This document shows, piece after piece, positions 41,437 through 50,065 of a stretch of DNA of 64,000 bases; position 1 is the first letter of the stretch; each line of letters opens with the position of its first letter. This DNA is from Thiotrichales bacterium (GTDB lineage: Bacteria > Pseudomonadota > Gammaproteobacteria > HK1): the NCBI GenBank assembly GCA_026709935.1, contig JAPOSC010000054.1, positions 1 to 64,000 on the forward strand. The letters run 5' to 3'. A model generated the notes under the pieces. The model did no database searches. It saw only the letters and a program-made list of their open reading frames with translations, and was not told the origin of the DNA. The position numbers were made by a program, and so were the translations under genes.

Positions 41437-42390
41437 ATGGGCGTTCTGCAACTGGTGGCCAAGCGACTGGGGCTTGGCGCCGTCACTCTGCTCGTGGTCT
41501 CGATCATCATCTTCGGGGCGGTCGAGCTGCTGCCGGGGGATCTCGCTCAGCAGATCCTCGGTCAGGCCGCAACCCCGGAGACGGTCAAGGCGATGCGCGA
41601 GGAGCTCGGGCTCGACCGCCCCGCCCCGGTGCGCTACGTCGAATGGCTGGGCGGTGCACTACAGGGCGACTTCGGTACCTCGCTCGCGAACAAGCGCTCG
41701 GTAGCGGAGCAACTCGGGCCGCGGTTCACGAATACGCTCTTCCTCGCCGCCCTGGCAGCGGCGTTCTCGGTTCCCATCTCGATCGTTCTCGGGGTGCTGG
41801 CGGCGCTGTACCGGGAATCGGTCTTCGACCGGATCGCGAACGTCGCCACCCTCACCTCGATCTCGTCGCCGGAGTTCTTTCTGGGCTACATCCTCATCCT
41901 GTTCCTGTCGGTCCAGAATCCGATATTCCCCTCGATATCGAGCGTGAGCGCGGACATGCCGTTCGACGAGCGGGTCTACGTCACCCTGCTGCCGGCCATC
42001 ACCCTGACGCTCGTGGTGATCGCCCACATGATGCGCATGACCCGGGCCGCGATCATCGCCCTGCTGGCCTCGCCCTACATCGAGATGGCCCGGCTCAAGG
42101 GCGAGCCGCGCTGGAAGGTCATCGCGGTGCACGCCCTGCCGAACGCGCTGGCCCCCATCATCAACGTGGTCGCGCTGAACCTCGCCTACCTCATCACCGG
42201 CGTGGTGCTGGTCGAGATCGTCTTCGTGTACCCCGGGGTCGGCCAGTTGCTGGTCGACAGCGTCACCAAGCGGGATTTCCCGGTGGTGCAGGCCTGCTGT
42301 CTGGTCTTCGCTGCCACCTACATCCTCCTCAACCTGACCGCCGACGTGGGAGCGATTCTCTCCAACCCGCGCCTGCGGCATCCGAAGTGA
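41437..42390 (+). CDS. ABC transporter permease (DppB type)
   Basis: 317 residues. The first segment LGAVTLLVVSIIIFGAVELLPGD and MREELGLDRPAPVRYVEWL are typical of DppB/OppB permeases; six spans and an EAA loop (YIEMARLKGEPRWKVIAVHALPN near 210-232). A strong GGAGGAG precedes the ATG at 41437. Ten bp separate it from the next permease. Confidence 0.9.
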   Translation: MGVLQLVAKRLGLGAVTLLVVSIIIFGAVELLPGDLAQQILGQAATPETVKAMREELGLDRPAPVRYVEWLGGALQGDFGTSLANKRSVAEQLGPRFTNTLFLAALAAAFSVPISIVLGVLAALYRESVFDRIANVATLTSISSPEFFLGYILILFLSVQNPIFPSISSVSADMPFDERVYVTLLPAITLTLVVIAHMMRMTRAAIIALLASPYIEMARLKGEPRWKVIAVHALPNALAPIINVVALNLAYLITGVVLVEIVFVYPGVGQLLVDSVTKRDFPVVQACCLVFAATYILLNLTADVGAILSNPRLRHPK

Positions 42391-42400
42391 GGGCCACGTC

Positions 42401-43462
42401 ATGAGCACATTCGCCATCGTCTTCTACACGCTCATGATCGCGGCCTCGTGCCTCGCCGCGTACTACCACCGGCGCGAAGCCTTCATGGTGCTGTTCAGTC
42501 TGACGCTGATCTCGTTCCTGATGGGCCTGCTCGGGGGCGAGGTGTGGCTGCGCTACATCGCGGTCGCCATCGGGTTGCTCTACGCCTGCGGGGGCCTCGC
42601 CTACAGCTTCCGCGAGTTCCTGGTGCAGACCCTGCCGCGCGACATCGCCAAGGTGATGCGCAATGCGCCGCTCACCGCTTCGTTCGGCCTGTTCGTCATC
42701 GTCGTCTACATCGTGGCCGCCATCTTCGCACCGGTGATCGCGCCCTTCGGCGAAGCGGAAGTGGTGGGCAGCTCCTATGCGCCGCCCGACGACACGATGA
42801 TCCTCGGCGGCGACCAGCTCGGGCGCGACATGTTCAGCCGCATCATCTACGGTGCGCGGAACACGGTGGGCATCGCGCTCCTCACTACCGCCCTCGCGTT
42901 CCTGGTGGGGTCGCTCGTCGGCCTCATGGCCGCCACCCTGGGCGGCTGGGTGGACCAGGTCTGCGGCCGGGTCGTGGACACGCTGATGGCGATTCCGTCG
43001 CTCGTGTTCGCGCTGCTTCTGCTCACCATCGTCGGCACCAACGTCGTCAACCTCATCCTGGTCATCGCACTCCTCTACTCGCCGGTGGTGTTCCGCCTCG
43101 CCCGCGCGGTGGCCGGCAACATCGTGGTGATGGACTACATCGAGGCGGCGCGGCTGCGGGGCGAGAAGACCTGGTACCTGATCATCAGCGAGATCCTCCC
43201 GAACGCCACCGCTCCGCTGGTGGCGGAGTTCGGGCTGCGATTCTGCTTCGTGTTCCTCGCCATTTCGGCGCTCTCGTTCCTCGGGCTCGGTATCCAGCCG
43301 CCGACGGCGGACTGGGGCTCGATGGTGCGCGAGAACGCGACCCTCATCTCGTTCGGGGAGATCACCCCGCTGATTCCGGCCGCGGCGATCGCGCTGCTGA
43401 CGGTGGCCGTCAACTTCGTGGTGGACTGGATGCTCCACCTCTCGTCCGGCCTGAAGGAGTGA
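42401..43462 (+). CDS. ABC transporter permease (DppC type) with N-terminal membrane extension
   Basis: 353 residues. The DppC core begins at about residue 80 (VMRNAPLTASFGLFVIVVYIVAAIFAPVIAPF) and includes LGGDQLGRDMFSRIIYGAR and an EAA loop (YIEAARLRGEKTWYLIISEILPN). The first 75-80 residues are extra for this family and carry about three further hydrophobic segments (FAIVFYTLMIAASCLAAYY and so on). The ATG at 42401 fits an operon gap of 10 bp, so the extension looks genuine rather than a wrong start. Its effect is unknown. Confidence 0.87.
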   Translation: MSTFAIVFYTLMIAASCLAAYYHRREAFMVLFSLTLISFLMGLLGGEVWLRYIAVAIGLLYACGGLAYSFREFLVQTLPRDIAKVMRNAPLTASFGLFVIVVYIVAAIFAPVIAPFGEAEVVGSSYAPPDDTMILGGDQLGRDMFSRIIYGARNTVGIALLTTALAFLVGSLVGLMAATLGGWVDQVCGRVVDTLMAIPSLVFALLLLTIVGTNVVNLILVIALLYSPVVFRLARAVAGNIVVMDYIEAARLRGEKTWYLIISEILPNATAPLVAEFGLRFCFVFLAISALSFLGLGIQPPTADWGSMVRENATLISFGEITPLIPAAAIALLTVAVNFVVDWMLHLSSGLKE

Positions 43463-43466
43463 AGCC

Positions 43467-45128
43467 ATGAGTGACCAGAATGATGCTCGGAAGAGCTTGT
43501 TGCTGAAGATCCGGGGCCTTCGCATCGAAGGCCGGGCCGACGAGAAGTGGTTCGAGATCGTGCACGGGGTGGACCTCGACCTGCACCGCGGCGAGGTCAT
43601 GGGCCTCATCGGGGAATCCGGGGCCGGGAAGTCGACCATCGGGCTCGCCGCCATGGGCTTCACCCGCGACGGTTGCCGCATCTCCGCCGGCTCCATCGAG
43701 TTCGACGGCATGGAGCTGACTTCCTCACCCGAGGAGGACCTGCGGATGCTGCGCGGCGCGCGCATCGCCTACGTGGCGCAGTCGGCGGCGGCCTCGTTCA
43801 ACCCGGCCCACAAGCTGATCGACCAGCACACCGCGGCGCCGGTGCAACACCGGATCAAGACCCGCAAGGAGAGCGAGGCGGACGCGATGGAGCTGTACCG
43901 GCGCCTGCGCCTGCCGAACCCGGACGAGATCGGTTTCCGCTACCCGCACCAGGTCTCCGGCGGACAGCTCCAGCGCGCCATGACCGCGATGGCCATGAGC
44001 TGCCGGCCCGACCTCATCATCTTCGACGAGCCGACCACCGCGCTCGACGTGACCACCCAGATCGAGGTGCTCGCCGCCATCCGCGACATCGTCGACCAGT
44101 TCGACACCGCCGCGCTCTACATCACGCATGACCTGGCGGTGGTCGCGCAGATGGCCGACCGCATCAAGGTGCTTCTGAAGGGCGACGAGGTGGAGGAGGC
44201 CGACACCCGCTCCATGCTCGCGAACCCGAAGGAGGACTACACCAAGTCGCTGTGGGCGGTGCGCAGCTTCCAGCGCCAGCAGAAACCGCCGGCCGAGGCC
44301 GGGGAGACGCCGGTGATCTCGGTGAACGGGGTCAGCGCCTCGTATGGTCCGGTCAAGGTTCTGGAGAACGTCTCCTTCGACATCCACCGCGGCCGCACCG
44401 TGGCAGTGGTGGGCGAATCGGGCTCGGGCAAGTCGACCGCGGCGCGATGCATCACCGGCCTCCTGCCCCCGACGCAGGGCGACATCCGGCACAACGGCCA
44501 GGTCCTGCCCGCAAGCTTCAGGAACCGCTCGAAGGACCAGCTCCGTCAGGCGCAGATGATCTATCAGATGGCCGACACCGCGCTGAATCCGAAGAAGCGC
44601 ATCGGCGAGATCATCGGGCGACCGGTGGCCTTCTACCGGGGATTGCGGGGCGCGGATCTGAAAAAGCGGGTGGACGAGCTGCTCGACCAGATCGAGCTGG
44701 AGCCCTCGCAGTACTACCACCGCGTCCCGTCGGAGCTCTCCGGAGGGCAAAAGCAGCGGGTCGGCATCGCCCGGGCGCTCGCGGCCGAGCCCGAATTCAT
44801 CATCTGCGACGAAGTCACCAGCGCCCTCGACCAGCTCGTGGCCGAGGGGATTCTCAAACTCCTCGACCGCCTCCAGGAGGATCTGAACCTCGCCTACATG
44901 TTCATCACCCACGATCTCGCAACAGTGCGCTCGATCGCGGACGAGGTGGTGGTGATGAAGGAGGGCCAGGTGGTCGAAGCGGGCCCGAAGGACGAGATGT
45001 TCAAGCCGCCGCACCACGAATACACGGACCTGCTGCTCTCCTCGGTCCCGGAAATGGACCCGGACTGGCTCGACGGACTGCTGGAGCAGCGCGGCGTGGA
45101 CAACATCGGCGAGGCGGCGAGGAAGTAG
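43467..45128 (+). CDS. Fused DppD-DppF-type ABC ATPase (two nucleotide-binding domains)
   Basis: 553 residues with two complete ATPase domains. The first has Walker [10 protein letters not shown] (about 50), signature VSGGQLQR and Walker B LIIFDEP; the second Walker [10 protein letters not shown] (about 316), signature LSGGQKQR and Walker B FIICDEV. Both have ITHDLA switch regions. It energises the two upstream permeases; fusion replaces the usual separate D and F subunits. Starts 4 bp after the DppC-type stop. Confidence 0.9.
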   Translation: MSDQNDARKSLLLKIRGLRIEGRADEKWFEIVHGVDLDLHRGEVMGLIGESGAGKSTIGLAAMGFTRDGCRISAGSIEFDGMELTSSPEEDLRMLRGARIAYVAQSAAASFNPAHKLIDQHTAAPVQHRIKTRKESEADAMELYRRLRLPNPDEIGFRYPHQVSGGQLQRAMTAMAMSCRPDLIIFDEPTTALDVTTQIEVLAAIRDIVDQFDTAALYITHDLAVVAQMADRIKVLLKGDEVEEADTRSMLANPKEDYTKSLWAVRSFQRQQKPPAEAGETPVISVNGVSASYGPVKVLENVSFDIHRGRTVAVVGESGSGKSTAARCITGLLPPTQGDIRHNGQVLPASFRNRSKDQLRQAQMIYQMADTALNPKKRIGEIIGRPVAFYRGLRGADLKKRVDELLDQIELEPSQYYHRVPSELSGGQKQRVGIARALAAEPEFIICDEVTSALDQLVAEGILKLLDRLQEDLNLAYMFITHDLATVRSIADEVVVMKEGQVVEAGPKDEMFKPPHHEYTDLLLSSVPEMDPDWLDGLLEQRGVDNIGEAARK

Positions 45129-45142
45129 AAGAGAGCAAGCCC

Positions 45143-46042
45143 ATGACCAGAATCGCATTCATCGGCGTCGGCAACATGGGCTTGCCGATGCTCCGCAACC
45201 TGCGCGCGGCCGGGCACGAGGTCCGTGCGTACGACGTCTCGCCCGCGGCGCTGGCCGAGGCGGTCGCGGCCGGGGCGGTCGCGGCGGCGAGCCTTGCCGA
45301 CGCGGTGACCGGGGCGGAGGTGGTGATCACCATGCTGCCCGAGGGCCGGCATGTGCGCGCGGCGTACCTCGGCGACGGCGGCAACGACGGCATCATCGGC
45401 CACGCTTCCACCGAGGCACTCCTCGCCGACTGCTCGACCATCGACATCGCGAGCGCCCGGGAAGTGGCAGCCGCGGCCGGGGCGGCCGGCTACCAGATGA
45501 TCGACGCCCCGGTTTCAGGCGGCGTGTCCGGCGCCGCCGCGGGCACCCTCACCTTCATGGTGGGCGGCTCCGCGGCCGGCTTCGCCCGGGCGGAGCCGAT
45601 TCTCTCCGCGATGGGACGCAACGTCGTCCACGTCGGGGAGCCGGGCCACGGACAGGCGGCGAAGATCTGCAACAACATGATGGCGGGCATCGCGATCATC
45701 GGCGCCTCGGAGGTCGCCTGTCTCGGCGAAGCACTCGGGCTCGACGCGAAGACGCTCTACGGCGTCCTCTCCACGTCTTCGGGCCAGACTTGGATGATGG
45801 ACCACATGTACCCGGTTCCGGGCATCGTCGACATCGCCGCCTCGAACCGGAACTTCGCGCCCGGCTTCAAGGCGGCGCTCATGTCGAAGGATCTCGGGCT
45901 CGCCCAGAGCGCGGCCGCGGACACCGGCACCAGCACCCCGCTCGGCGCCGGCGCCGCCGCCCTCTTCCGCATGCTGTGCCACAACGGCGCCGGCGAACTC
46001 GACTGCAGCGCGGTGTACAAGCTCCTGCACGGGGATCTTTAG
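45143..46042 (+). CDS. 3-hydroxyisobutyrate dehydrogenase-like NAD(P)-dependent oxidoreductase
   Basis: 299 residues of the beta-hydroxyacid dehydrogenase family: FIGVGNMGLPM (GxGxxG, 6-16), the substrate-binding DAPVSGGVSGA (121-131) and the catalytic Lys in GQAAKICNN (K174). LGLDAKTLYGVL and KDLGLAQSAA complete the pattern of MmsB-type 3-hydroxyisobutyrate dehydrogenases; tartronate semialdehyde reductase is an alternative. It follows the ATPase gene by 14 bp and closes the transporter operon, hinting that the imported compound yields a beta-hydroxyacid. The downstream ccdA gene is convergent. Confidence 0.88.
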   Translation: MTRIAFIGVGNMGLPMLRNLRAAGHEVRAYDVSPAALAEAVAAGAVAAASLADAVTGAEVVITMLPEGRHVRAAYLGDGGNDGIIGHASTEALLADCSTIDIASAREVAAAAGAAGYQMIDAPVSGGVSGAAAGTLTFMVGGSAAGFARAEPILSAMGRNVVHVGEPGHGQAAKICNNMMAGIAIIGASEVACLGEALGLDAKTLYGVLSTSSGQTWMMDHMYPVPGIVDIAASNRNFAPGFKAALMSKDLGLAQSAAADTGTSTPLGAGAAALFRMLCHNGAGELDCSAVYKLLHGDL

Positions 46043-46167
46043 CGCGGGGCCACAAGCTTTCCCCTTCAAGCTGCCTGGGGGTGGTCTGCAAGACGCTCGT
46101 CATGGCCCGCTCGATCGCCTCTGCGATTCCGGAGACACCGCGGTGCGCCGGAGCGGGAATCGCCGCT

Positions 46168-46881
46168 TCAGACCGACACCGAAAGGTCTTGCAGCCATAC
46201 CGGTATCCGATCCAGCAGCCAGCCCTCGATCATCCGATCGATGTGGAACAGGATCGCGATGCCTACCACAAGCAGGATCGCGCCCATGAGGGGCTTCGCC
46301 CACGGCATCCAGGCCGAGAGCTTCTCGCGGCGGGCGCTGACCGCCTGCCGAGAGCCATAGGCGAGCGCCAACAGCACCGTCGACACCCCGATCCCGAACG
46401 CGAGCATCGTCACCGTCGCCTGGGCGAGACCCTCGCCGCTCGCAGCGAGACCGATGGCGCCACCGAGGGTCGGGCCAACGCACGGTGACCACACCGCCCC
46501 GAGCAGGACCCCCACCCCGAACTGGCCGGCGAGTCCCGACCGCTCGCGGGCATCGATCCGCGAGTTCGCGCGGCTCGCGAGCGGTGCGGCCAGCGTTGCC
46601 AGCGCGGCTTGCGCGCGCGGGACGAGCAGCACCACCCCGAACCCCACCATCACGACCGCCGCTGCGCGGTTGATGGAGTCCGCGTCGATACCGAGGAGAT
46701 GACCGAACGCGGTGACCGAGACCCCGAGGGCCGCGAAGGAGAGAGTGAGCCCCGCCGCCAGCGCAAGCGGTCCCCACTGGCTGTTCTGGAGCGCCGCCGC
46801 GATCACGATGGGCAACAGCGGCAGCACACACGGATTGATGAGGGTGAGCGCCCCGGCGACGTAGGCCCAGAGGTAGGTCAT
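46168..46881 (-). CDS. ccdA: CcdA-type thiol electron transporter (DsbD transmembrane family)
   Basis: 237 residues with six membrane spans. The two redox cysteines of the family are present: C18 in LINPCVLPLLP and C134 in VWSPCVGPTLGG, each followed by a proline-rich turn. CcdA moves electrons from cytoplasmic thioredoxin to extracytoplasmic thioredoxin-like proteins. The gene directly upstream on the same strand encodes an exported thioredoxin-like selenoprotein, the natural partner. A 13-bp tandem repeat array lies in the 226 bp between them. Confidence 0.9.
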   Translation of the reverse strand: MTYLWAYVAGALTLINPCVLPLLPIVIAAALQNSQWGPLALAAGLTLSFAALGVSVTAFGHLLGIDADSINRAAAVVMVGFGVVLLVPRAQAALATLAAPLASRANSRIDARERSGLAGQFGVGVLLGAVWSPCVGPTLGGAIGLAASGEGLAQATVTMLAFGIGVSTVLLALAYGSRQAVSARREKLSAWMPWAKPLMGAILLVVGIAILFHIDRMIEGWLLDRIPVWLQDLSVSV

Positions 46882-46950
46882 CGGTCAATGCGTTCCGGGA
46901 AGCGGGCGATGATTCGTACCGGGGAGGCGGCGGCCGGGAGAGCGATCATG

Positions 46951-47028
46951 CGTCCGCGCCAGCCGTCCGCGCCAGCCGTCCGCGCCAGCCGTCCGGGCCG
47001 ACTGTCCGGGCCGACCGTCCGGGCCGGC
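46951..47028. repeat. 13-bp tandem repeat, six units
   Basis: Three units CGTCCGCGCCAGC are followed by three variants (CGTCCGGGCCGAC, TGTCCGGGCCGAC, CGTCCGGGCCGGC) with no gaps. It lies between the selenothioredoxin stop and the ccdA start. It could vary in copy number. Confidence 0.9.
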
Positions 47029-47107
47029 CTGCTGGCGGGCGAAATGAGCGGGACGCTGCCGCCCTCGGCCCGAAGGCGGGCGCCTTCGGGCCGGGCTCCA
47101 CCATCGG

Positions 47108-47509
47108 CTACGACACGGCAGACTTGAACAGGGATTCGATGGCCCCGGCGCCGGTCTCCCAGACCGCCCTGCCGACTTCCTCCCCTCCACTGAACATCAC
47201 AAGGGTCGCCCGATTCCTGACCCCGAGTTCTCCCACGATCGGGGCGTCGCTGAACTTGTCCCAATCGACCTTCATCACCGTCACTACCTGGTACGCGGAA
47301 TTGCTGTCGATGAGCGCACGCACGGTGCGTCCCTGTGCTCGACAGGTCCCTCACCAGGAGGTGTAGAAGTCGAGCAGGACCGGCTTGCCGCTTTGCCGGA
47401 GTTCGTCGAACGCCGCCCGGCTGTACTCGACCTCTCCTCCGCCGGCGAGAACCATTCCCGGCGCCGAGAGCACGAGCGCCGATACGGCGAGAAACTCACG
47501 TCTTTGCAT
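47108..47509 (-). CDS. Exported thioredoxin-like selenoprotein, in-frame TGA read as selenocysteine
   Basis: 134 codons with one internal TGA at codon 53 (47351-47353). Before it: a Tat-like signal (QRREFLAVSALVLSAPGMVL), then AAFDELRQSGKPVLLDFYTSW. After it in the same frame: GTCRAQGRTVRALIDSNS, then VTVMKVDWDKFSDAPIVGEL, RNRATLVMFSGGEEVGRAV. The thioredoxin active site WCxxC thus reads W-U-G-T-C, with TGA exactly at the N-terminal, nucleophilic cysteine. Family resemblance on both sides without a frame change argues against decay. The CcdA homologue downstream would reduce it. An annotation ending at the TGA would miss 80 residues. Confidence 0.85.
47312..47353 (-). promoter_or_regulatory. 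Candidate SECIS hairpin of the thioredoxin selenoprotein, with the TGA
   Basis: Counting from the base after UGA: GAGC at +11 to +14 pairs with GCUC at +36 to +39, and inside it ACGCA (+21 to +25) pairs with UGCGU (+29 to +33) around loop CCG. The apical loop is in the range known for bacterial SECIS. A competing stem CCUGU/ACAGG lies at +5 to +19. A folding program is needed to choose. Confidence 0.5.
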
Positions 47510-47613
47510 TGCGATGGACTCCTGAGCTGATTGGAGACGGCCCCCACGGACCGTTCTCGCGATCCTATACCGGACTCGACCGGATGCGGAGCGAATGTGA
47601 CGACGTCGCGCCA

Positions 47614-47727
47614 TGCCGCGGGCGGGAAGATGCGCCCGAAATCGCCCCGACCGGACGCTCCGGAGGGTGAAATCTCGCCGGAATCGCACTGCGTAACGAC
47701 CTCTCGGAATTCGGAGTGTCGACGGTA
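47614..47727 (+). repeat. Interspersed repeat B, copy 2
   Basis: Contains GCGGGCGGGAAGATGCGCCC, GGACGCTCCGGAGGGTGAAA and GCCGGAATCGCACTGCGTAA. It is about 110 bp and matches copy 3 through the trailing block CCTCTCGGA...GGAG. It lies just before the hepT stop and in the same orientation as copy 3. Confidence 0.72.
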
Positions 47728-47751
47728 AGGCTGGCCAGCGTCGCTCTGCGG

Positions 47752-48192
47752 TCATGCGGCCGGCAACCCGTCCAGATGGCGCTCGACCCACCGTGCAAAC
47801 TCCTCGAAATCATCGAGGTTCTCGCCGAGCACCCGGGCAACCACATCGAGATCGACCTCGATGTAGTCGTGCACGAGCACATTGCGAAAACCCGCAATCT
47901 GCCGGAACCGGGCACCGAATACGTCCGGCAGCACACCCATTGCCGTGAGGCGATCGATCGCGGAAGCGTAGTCCGAGGCCTCGCGACCGGCCGAGGTCGT
48001 GAGATGGGTGGCGATGTCGATGGCGTTCTGGGCGCAGAGTTGCAGCCCATGCTCGACCGTCCAGCGAAGATCCATGTCCGCGTGCAGCATCTCCGGTGTC
48101 GACCCGGAGTGGCGGCGCAGATTCGCGAGCGCTTCGCGCAGCGAGGCAAGGTGGCGCCGCACCACCGAAACGTCGGTCCGTCCGGGACTCAC
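47752..48192 (-). CDS. hepT: HepT-like RNase toxin (DUF86)
   Basis: 146 residues, helical. The HEPN active motif RX4HXY is exact: R103-NVLV-H108-D-Y110. ENLDDFEEFARWVERHL closes the domain. HepT proteins are RNases held inactive by the MntA antitoxin, which AMPylates the motif tyrosine. The GTG start at 48190-48192 overlaps the mntA stop (GTGA), the usual coupling of this pair. The module lies between two direct copies of repeat B. Confidence 0.88.
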   Translation of the reverse strand: MSPGRTDVSVVRRHLASLREALANLRRHSGSTPEMLHADMDLRWTVEHGLQLCAQNAIDIATHLTTSAGREASDYASAIDRLTAMGVLPDVFGARFRQIAGFRNVLVHDYIEVDLDVVARVLGENLDDFEEFARWVERHLDGLPAA

Positions 48193-48620
48193 CGGCTGCG
48201 GGCCGCGACCGAGCGCCTGACAGCTTCCATCTTTGCAAGCTGCGGCACGAAGTCGCAGTAGCGGGAGACGGCCCGACCCTCGCGTGTCGTCGTCGCGCAC
48301 AAATCGCGGGCGAGGAGCCGCATGCCGTCGCGCAACACCCGATGGTAGAGCAGCGGCGACGCGCGGTTGAGCACGACGACATCCACATCGTTGGAGCCGA
48401 GGCCGGCCATGAGGTCGGTGGTCAGATGCGCCCGATAGCCATAGCCGGTGTCGTCGGCTCGGGCATCGTCGATATAGACGGCGACATCGATGTCACTGTG
48501 AGGTTGCGCCTGCCCTCGCGCATGCGAACCGAAGAGGTAGGCCTCCAGAATTTCCTCGCGAGAGCCGAGCAGATCAGCGAGACGCGCGGTCAGGCGCCGA
48601 TCAACACTCATCGCGTCCAT
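48189..48620 (-). CDS. mntA: MntA-like nucleotidyltransferase antitoxin
   Basis: 143 residues. The minimal nucleotidyltransferase signature GSX10DXD is present as G31-S32...D43-I-D45 within YLFGSHARGQAQPHSDIDVAVY. In characterised systems MntA adds AMP to HepT and blocks its RNase activity. The ATG at 48620 and another at 48611 (MSVDRRL) are both possible. The C-terminal residues overlap the hepT start. Confidence 0.87.
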   Translation of the reverse strand: MDAMSVDRRLTARLADLLGSREEILEAYLFGSHARGQAQPHSDIDVAVYIDDARADDTGYGYRAHLTTDLMAGLGSNDVDVVVLNRASPLLYHRVLRDGMRLLARDLCATTTREGRAVSRYCDFVPQLAKMEAVRRSVAARSR

Positions 48621-48640
48621 TTCTGTCCCTCCCAGCCATT

Positions 48641-48752
48641 CCCGCCGGGCGGGAACATGTGCCCGAAGTCACCCCGAACGGACGCTCCGGAGGGTGAAAG
48701 CTCACTGGAATCGCACCGCATGACGGCCTCTCGGAGACTGGAGCGTCAGCGG
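48641..48752 (+). repeat. Interspersed repeat B, copy 3
   Basis: Carries CCGCCGGGCGGGAACATGTG, GGACGCTCCGGAGGGTGAAA and CTGGAATCGCACCGCATGAC. It starts about 20 bp upstream of mntA. With copy 2 it frames the mntA/hepT pair as direct repeats about 1.03 kb apart. Confidence 0.72.
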
Positions 48753-48804
48753 GAACCACTGCGCCTCGCCCATGAGCGTATGAGACACCGGAGGCCGGCC
48801 CGCA

Positions 48805-49977
48805 TCAACCTTCCGCGGGCGACAGGCGTGCGATCACGCCGTTCGGGTGATCGTTCAGGAGGTAGACGAGCCCGTCCGGCCCGACCCGCACGTCCCGGAT
48901 GCGGCCGAGGACATCCTCGAACATCCGCTCCTCGTGCACCACACGTTCTCCGTCGAGCTCGAGTCGCGCCAGGAGCCGGAACTTGAGCGCGCCGACCAGC
49001 AGGCTCCCGCGCCAGCCGGGGAACTGGTCGCCGTCGTAGAACGCCATCCCGGAGGGGGCGATGGACGGGGTCCACTGGTGGACCGGCGGCGCCACATCGT
49101 CCCGGTGGGTCCCTTCACCGATCGACGTGCCGATGCCGTAGTTCTTCCCGTGGGTGATGACCGGCCACCCGTAGTTCGCCCCGGAACGGATGACGTTCAC
49201 CTCGTCGCCGCCCTGCGGGCCGTGCTCGTGCGCCCACAGCTCGCCGGTCCAGGGGTTCATCGCCGCCCCCTGCACATTGCGGTTGCCGAGCGAGAAGATT
49301 TCGGGCCGGGCGTCGGCCATCGACACGAACGGGTTGTCGGGCGGGACGCCGCCGTCCTCCGTCAGCCGGATCACGGAGCCGGCGTGGTCGCCGAGGTCCT
49401 GCGCCCGCGGCCGGTCACCACGGTCGCCGAGGGTGAGGAACACGTGCCCCTTGCCGTCGAATACCACCCGCCCGCCGAAGTGGCGGCCACCATGCGACTT
49501 CGGAAGCGCCCGGAACAACACCTCCACGTCTTCCAGCCGGTGACCCTCGAGCCGGCCGCGGGCCAGCTCGGTGCCGTAGCGGCGGCCGCGCTTGCCGGCG
49601 TAGGCGAGATAGACGAGGCGGTTGCGCGCGAAATCCGGGTGCAGCGCCACATCGTGCAGGCCGCCCTGACCGGCGTCCGCCACCGCCGCCGGGAGCCCGT
49701 CGATCGGCGTCGGATCCAGCGTGCCGTCCGCCTCGACGTAGCGCAGCCGGCCGGGCCGTTCGGTGACCAGCATCCGCCCGTCGGGCAGGAACGCGAGAGA
49801 CCAGGGGTGCTCCAGCCCTTCGGTCAGGATGGTCACGCGCACCGTATGCCGTTCGGTCGGCTGGACGGTCCACGCGCCGGGGGTCGTCGCGCTCGCCGCG
49901 CTCGCGCACAGCAACACCGCCGCGATGATCCAGGCGCCGGTTGCGCAGATCCGCCGCTGCCGCTTCTCGTATTTCAT
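48805..49977 (-). CDS. Exported PQQ-dependent aldose sugar dehydrogenase (YliI/Asd-like)
   Basis: 390 residues. A signal peptide (about 1-32, ICATGAWIIAAVLLCASAAS) precedes a six-bladed propeller: GLEHPWSLAFLPDGRMLVTERPGRL, GGLHDVALHPDF, KSHGGRHFGGRVVF (catalytic His), FSLGNRNVQGAAMNPWTGELWAHEHGPQGGDE and RDVRVGPDGLVYLLND. These soluble quinoproteins oxidise aldoses at C1 in the periplasm; no PQQ synthesis genes are in the window. The ATG at 49975-49977 has GGAG 9 bases upstream, while an earlier ATG at 50013 would place 12 residues before the signal. Divergent from the flavin demethylase gene. Confidence 0.88.
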   Translation of the reverse strand: MKYEKRQRRICATGAWIIAAVLLCASAASATTPGAWTVQPTERHTVRVTILTEGLEHPWSLAFLPDGRMLVTERPGRLRYVEADGTLDPTPIDGLPAAVADAGQGGLHDVALHPDFARNRLVYLAYAGKRGRRYGTELARGRLEGHRLEDVEVLFRALPKSHGGRHFGGRVVFDGKGHVFLTLGDRGDRPRAQDLGDHAGSVIRLTEDGGVPPDNPFVSMADARPEIFSLGNRNVQGAAMNPWTGELWAHEHGPQGGDEVNVIRSGANYGWPVITHGKNYGIGTSIGEGTHRDDVAPPVHQWTPSIAPSGMAFYDGDQFPGWRGSLLVGALKFRLLARLELDGERVVHEERMFEDVLGRIRDVRVGPDGLVYLLNDHPNGVIARLSPAEG

Positions 49978-50065
49978 GACGCGGAACTCCAAAGAGGGGG
50001 GACACATCTTCAACGATAATGCGGACTCGCGATCCGCGTCGAATGTCCCGTCGGAGTCCTCGCCA

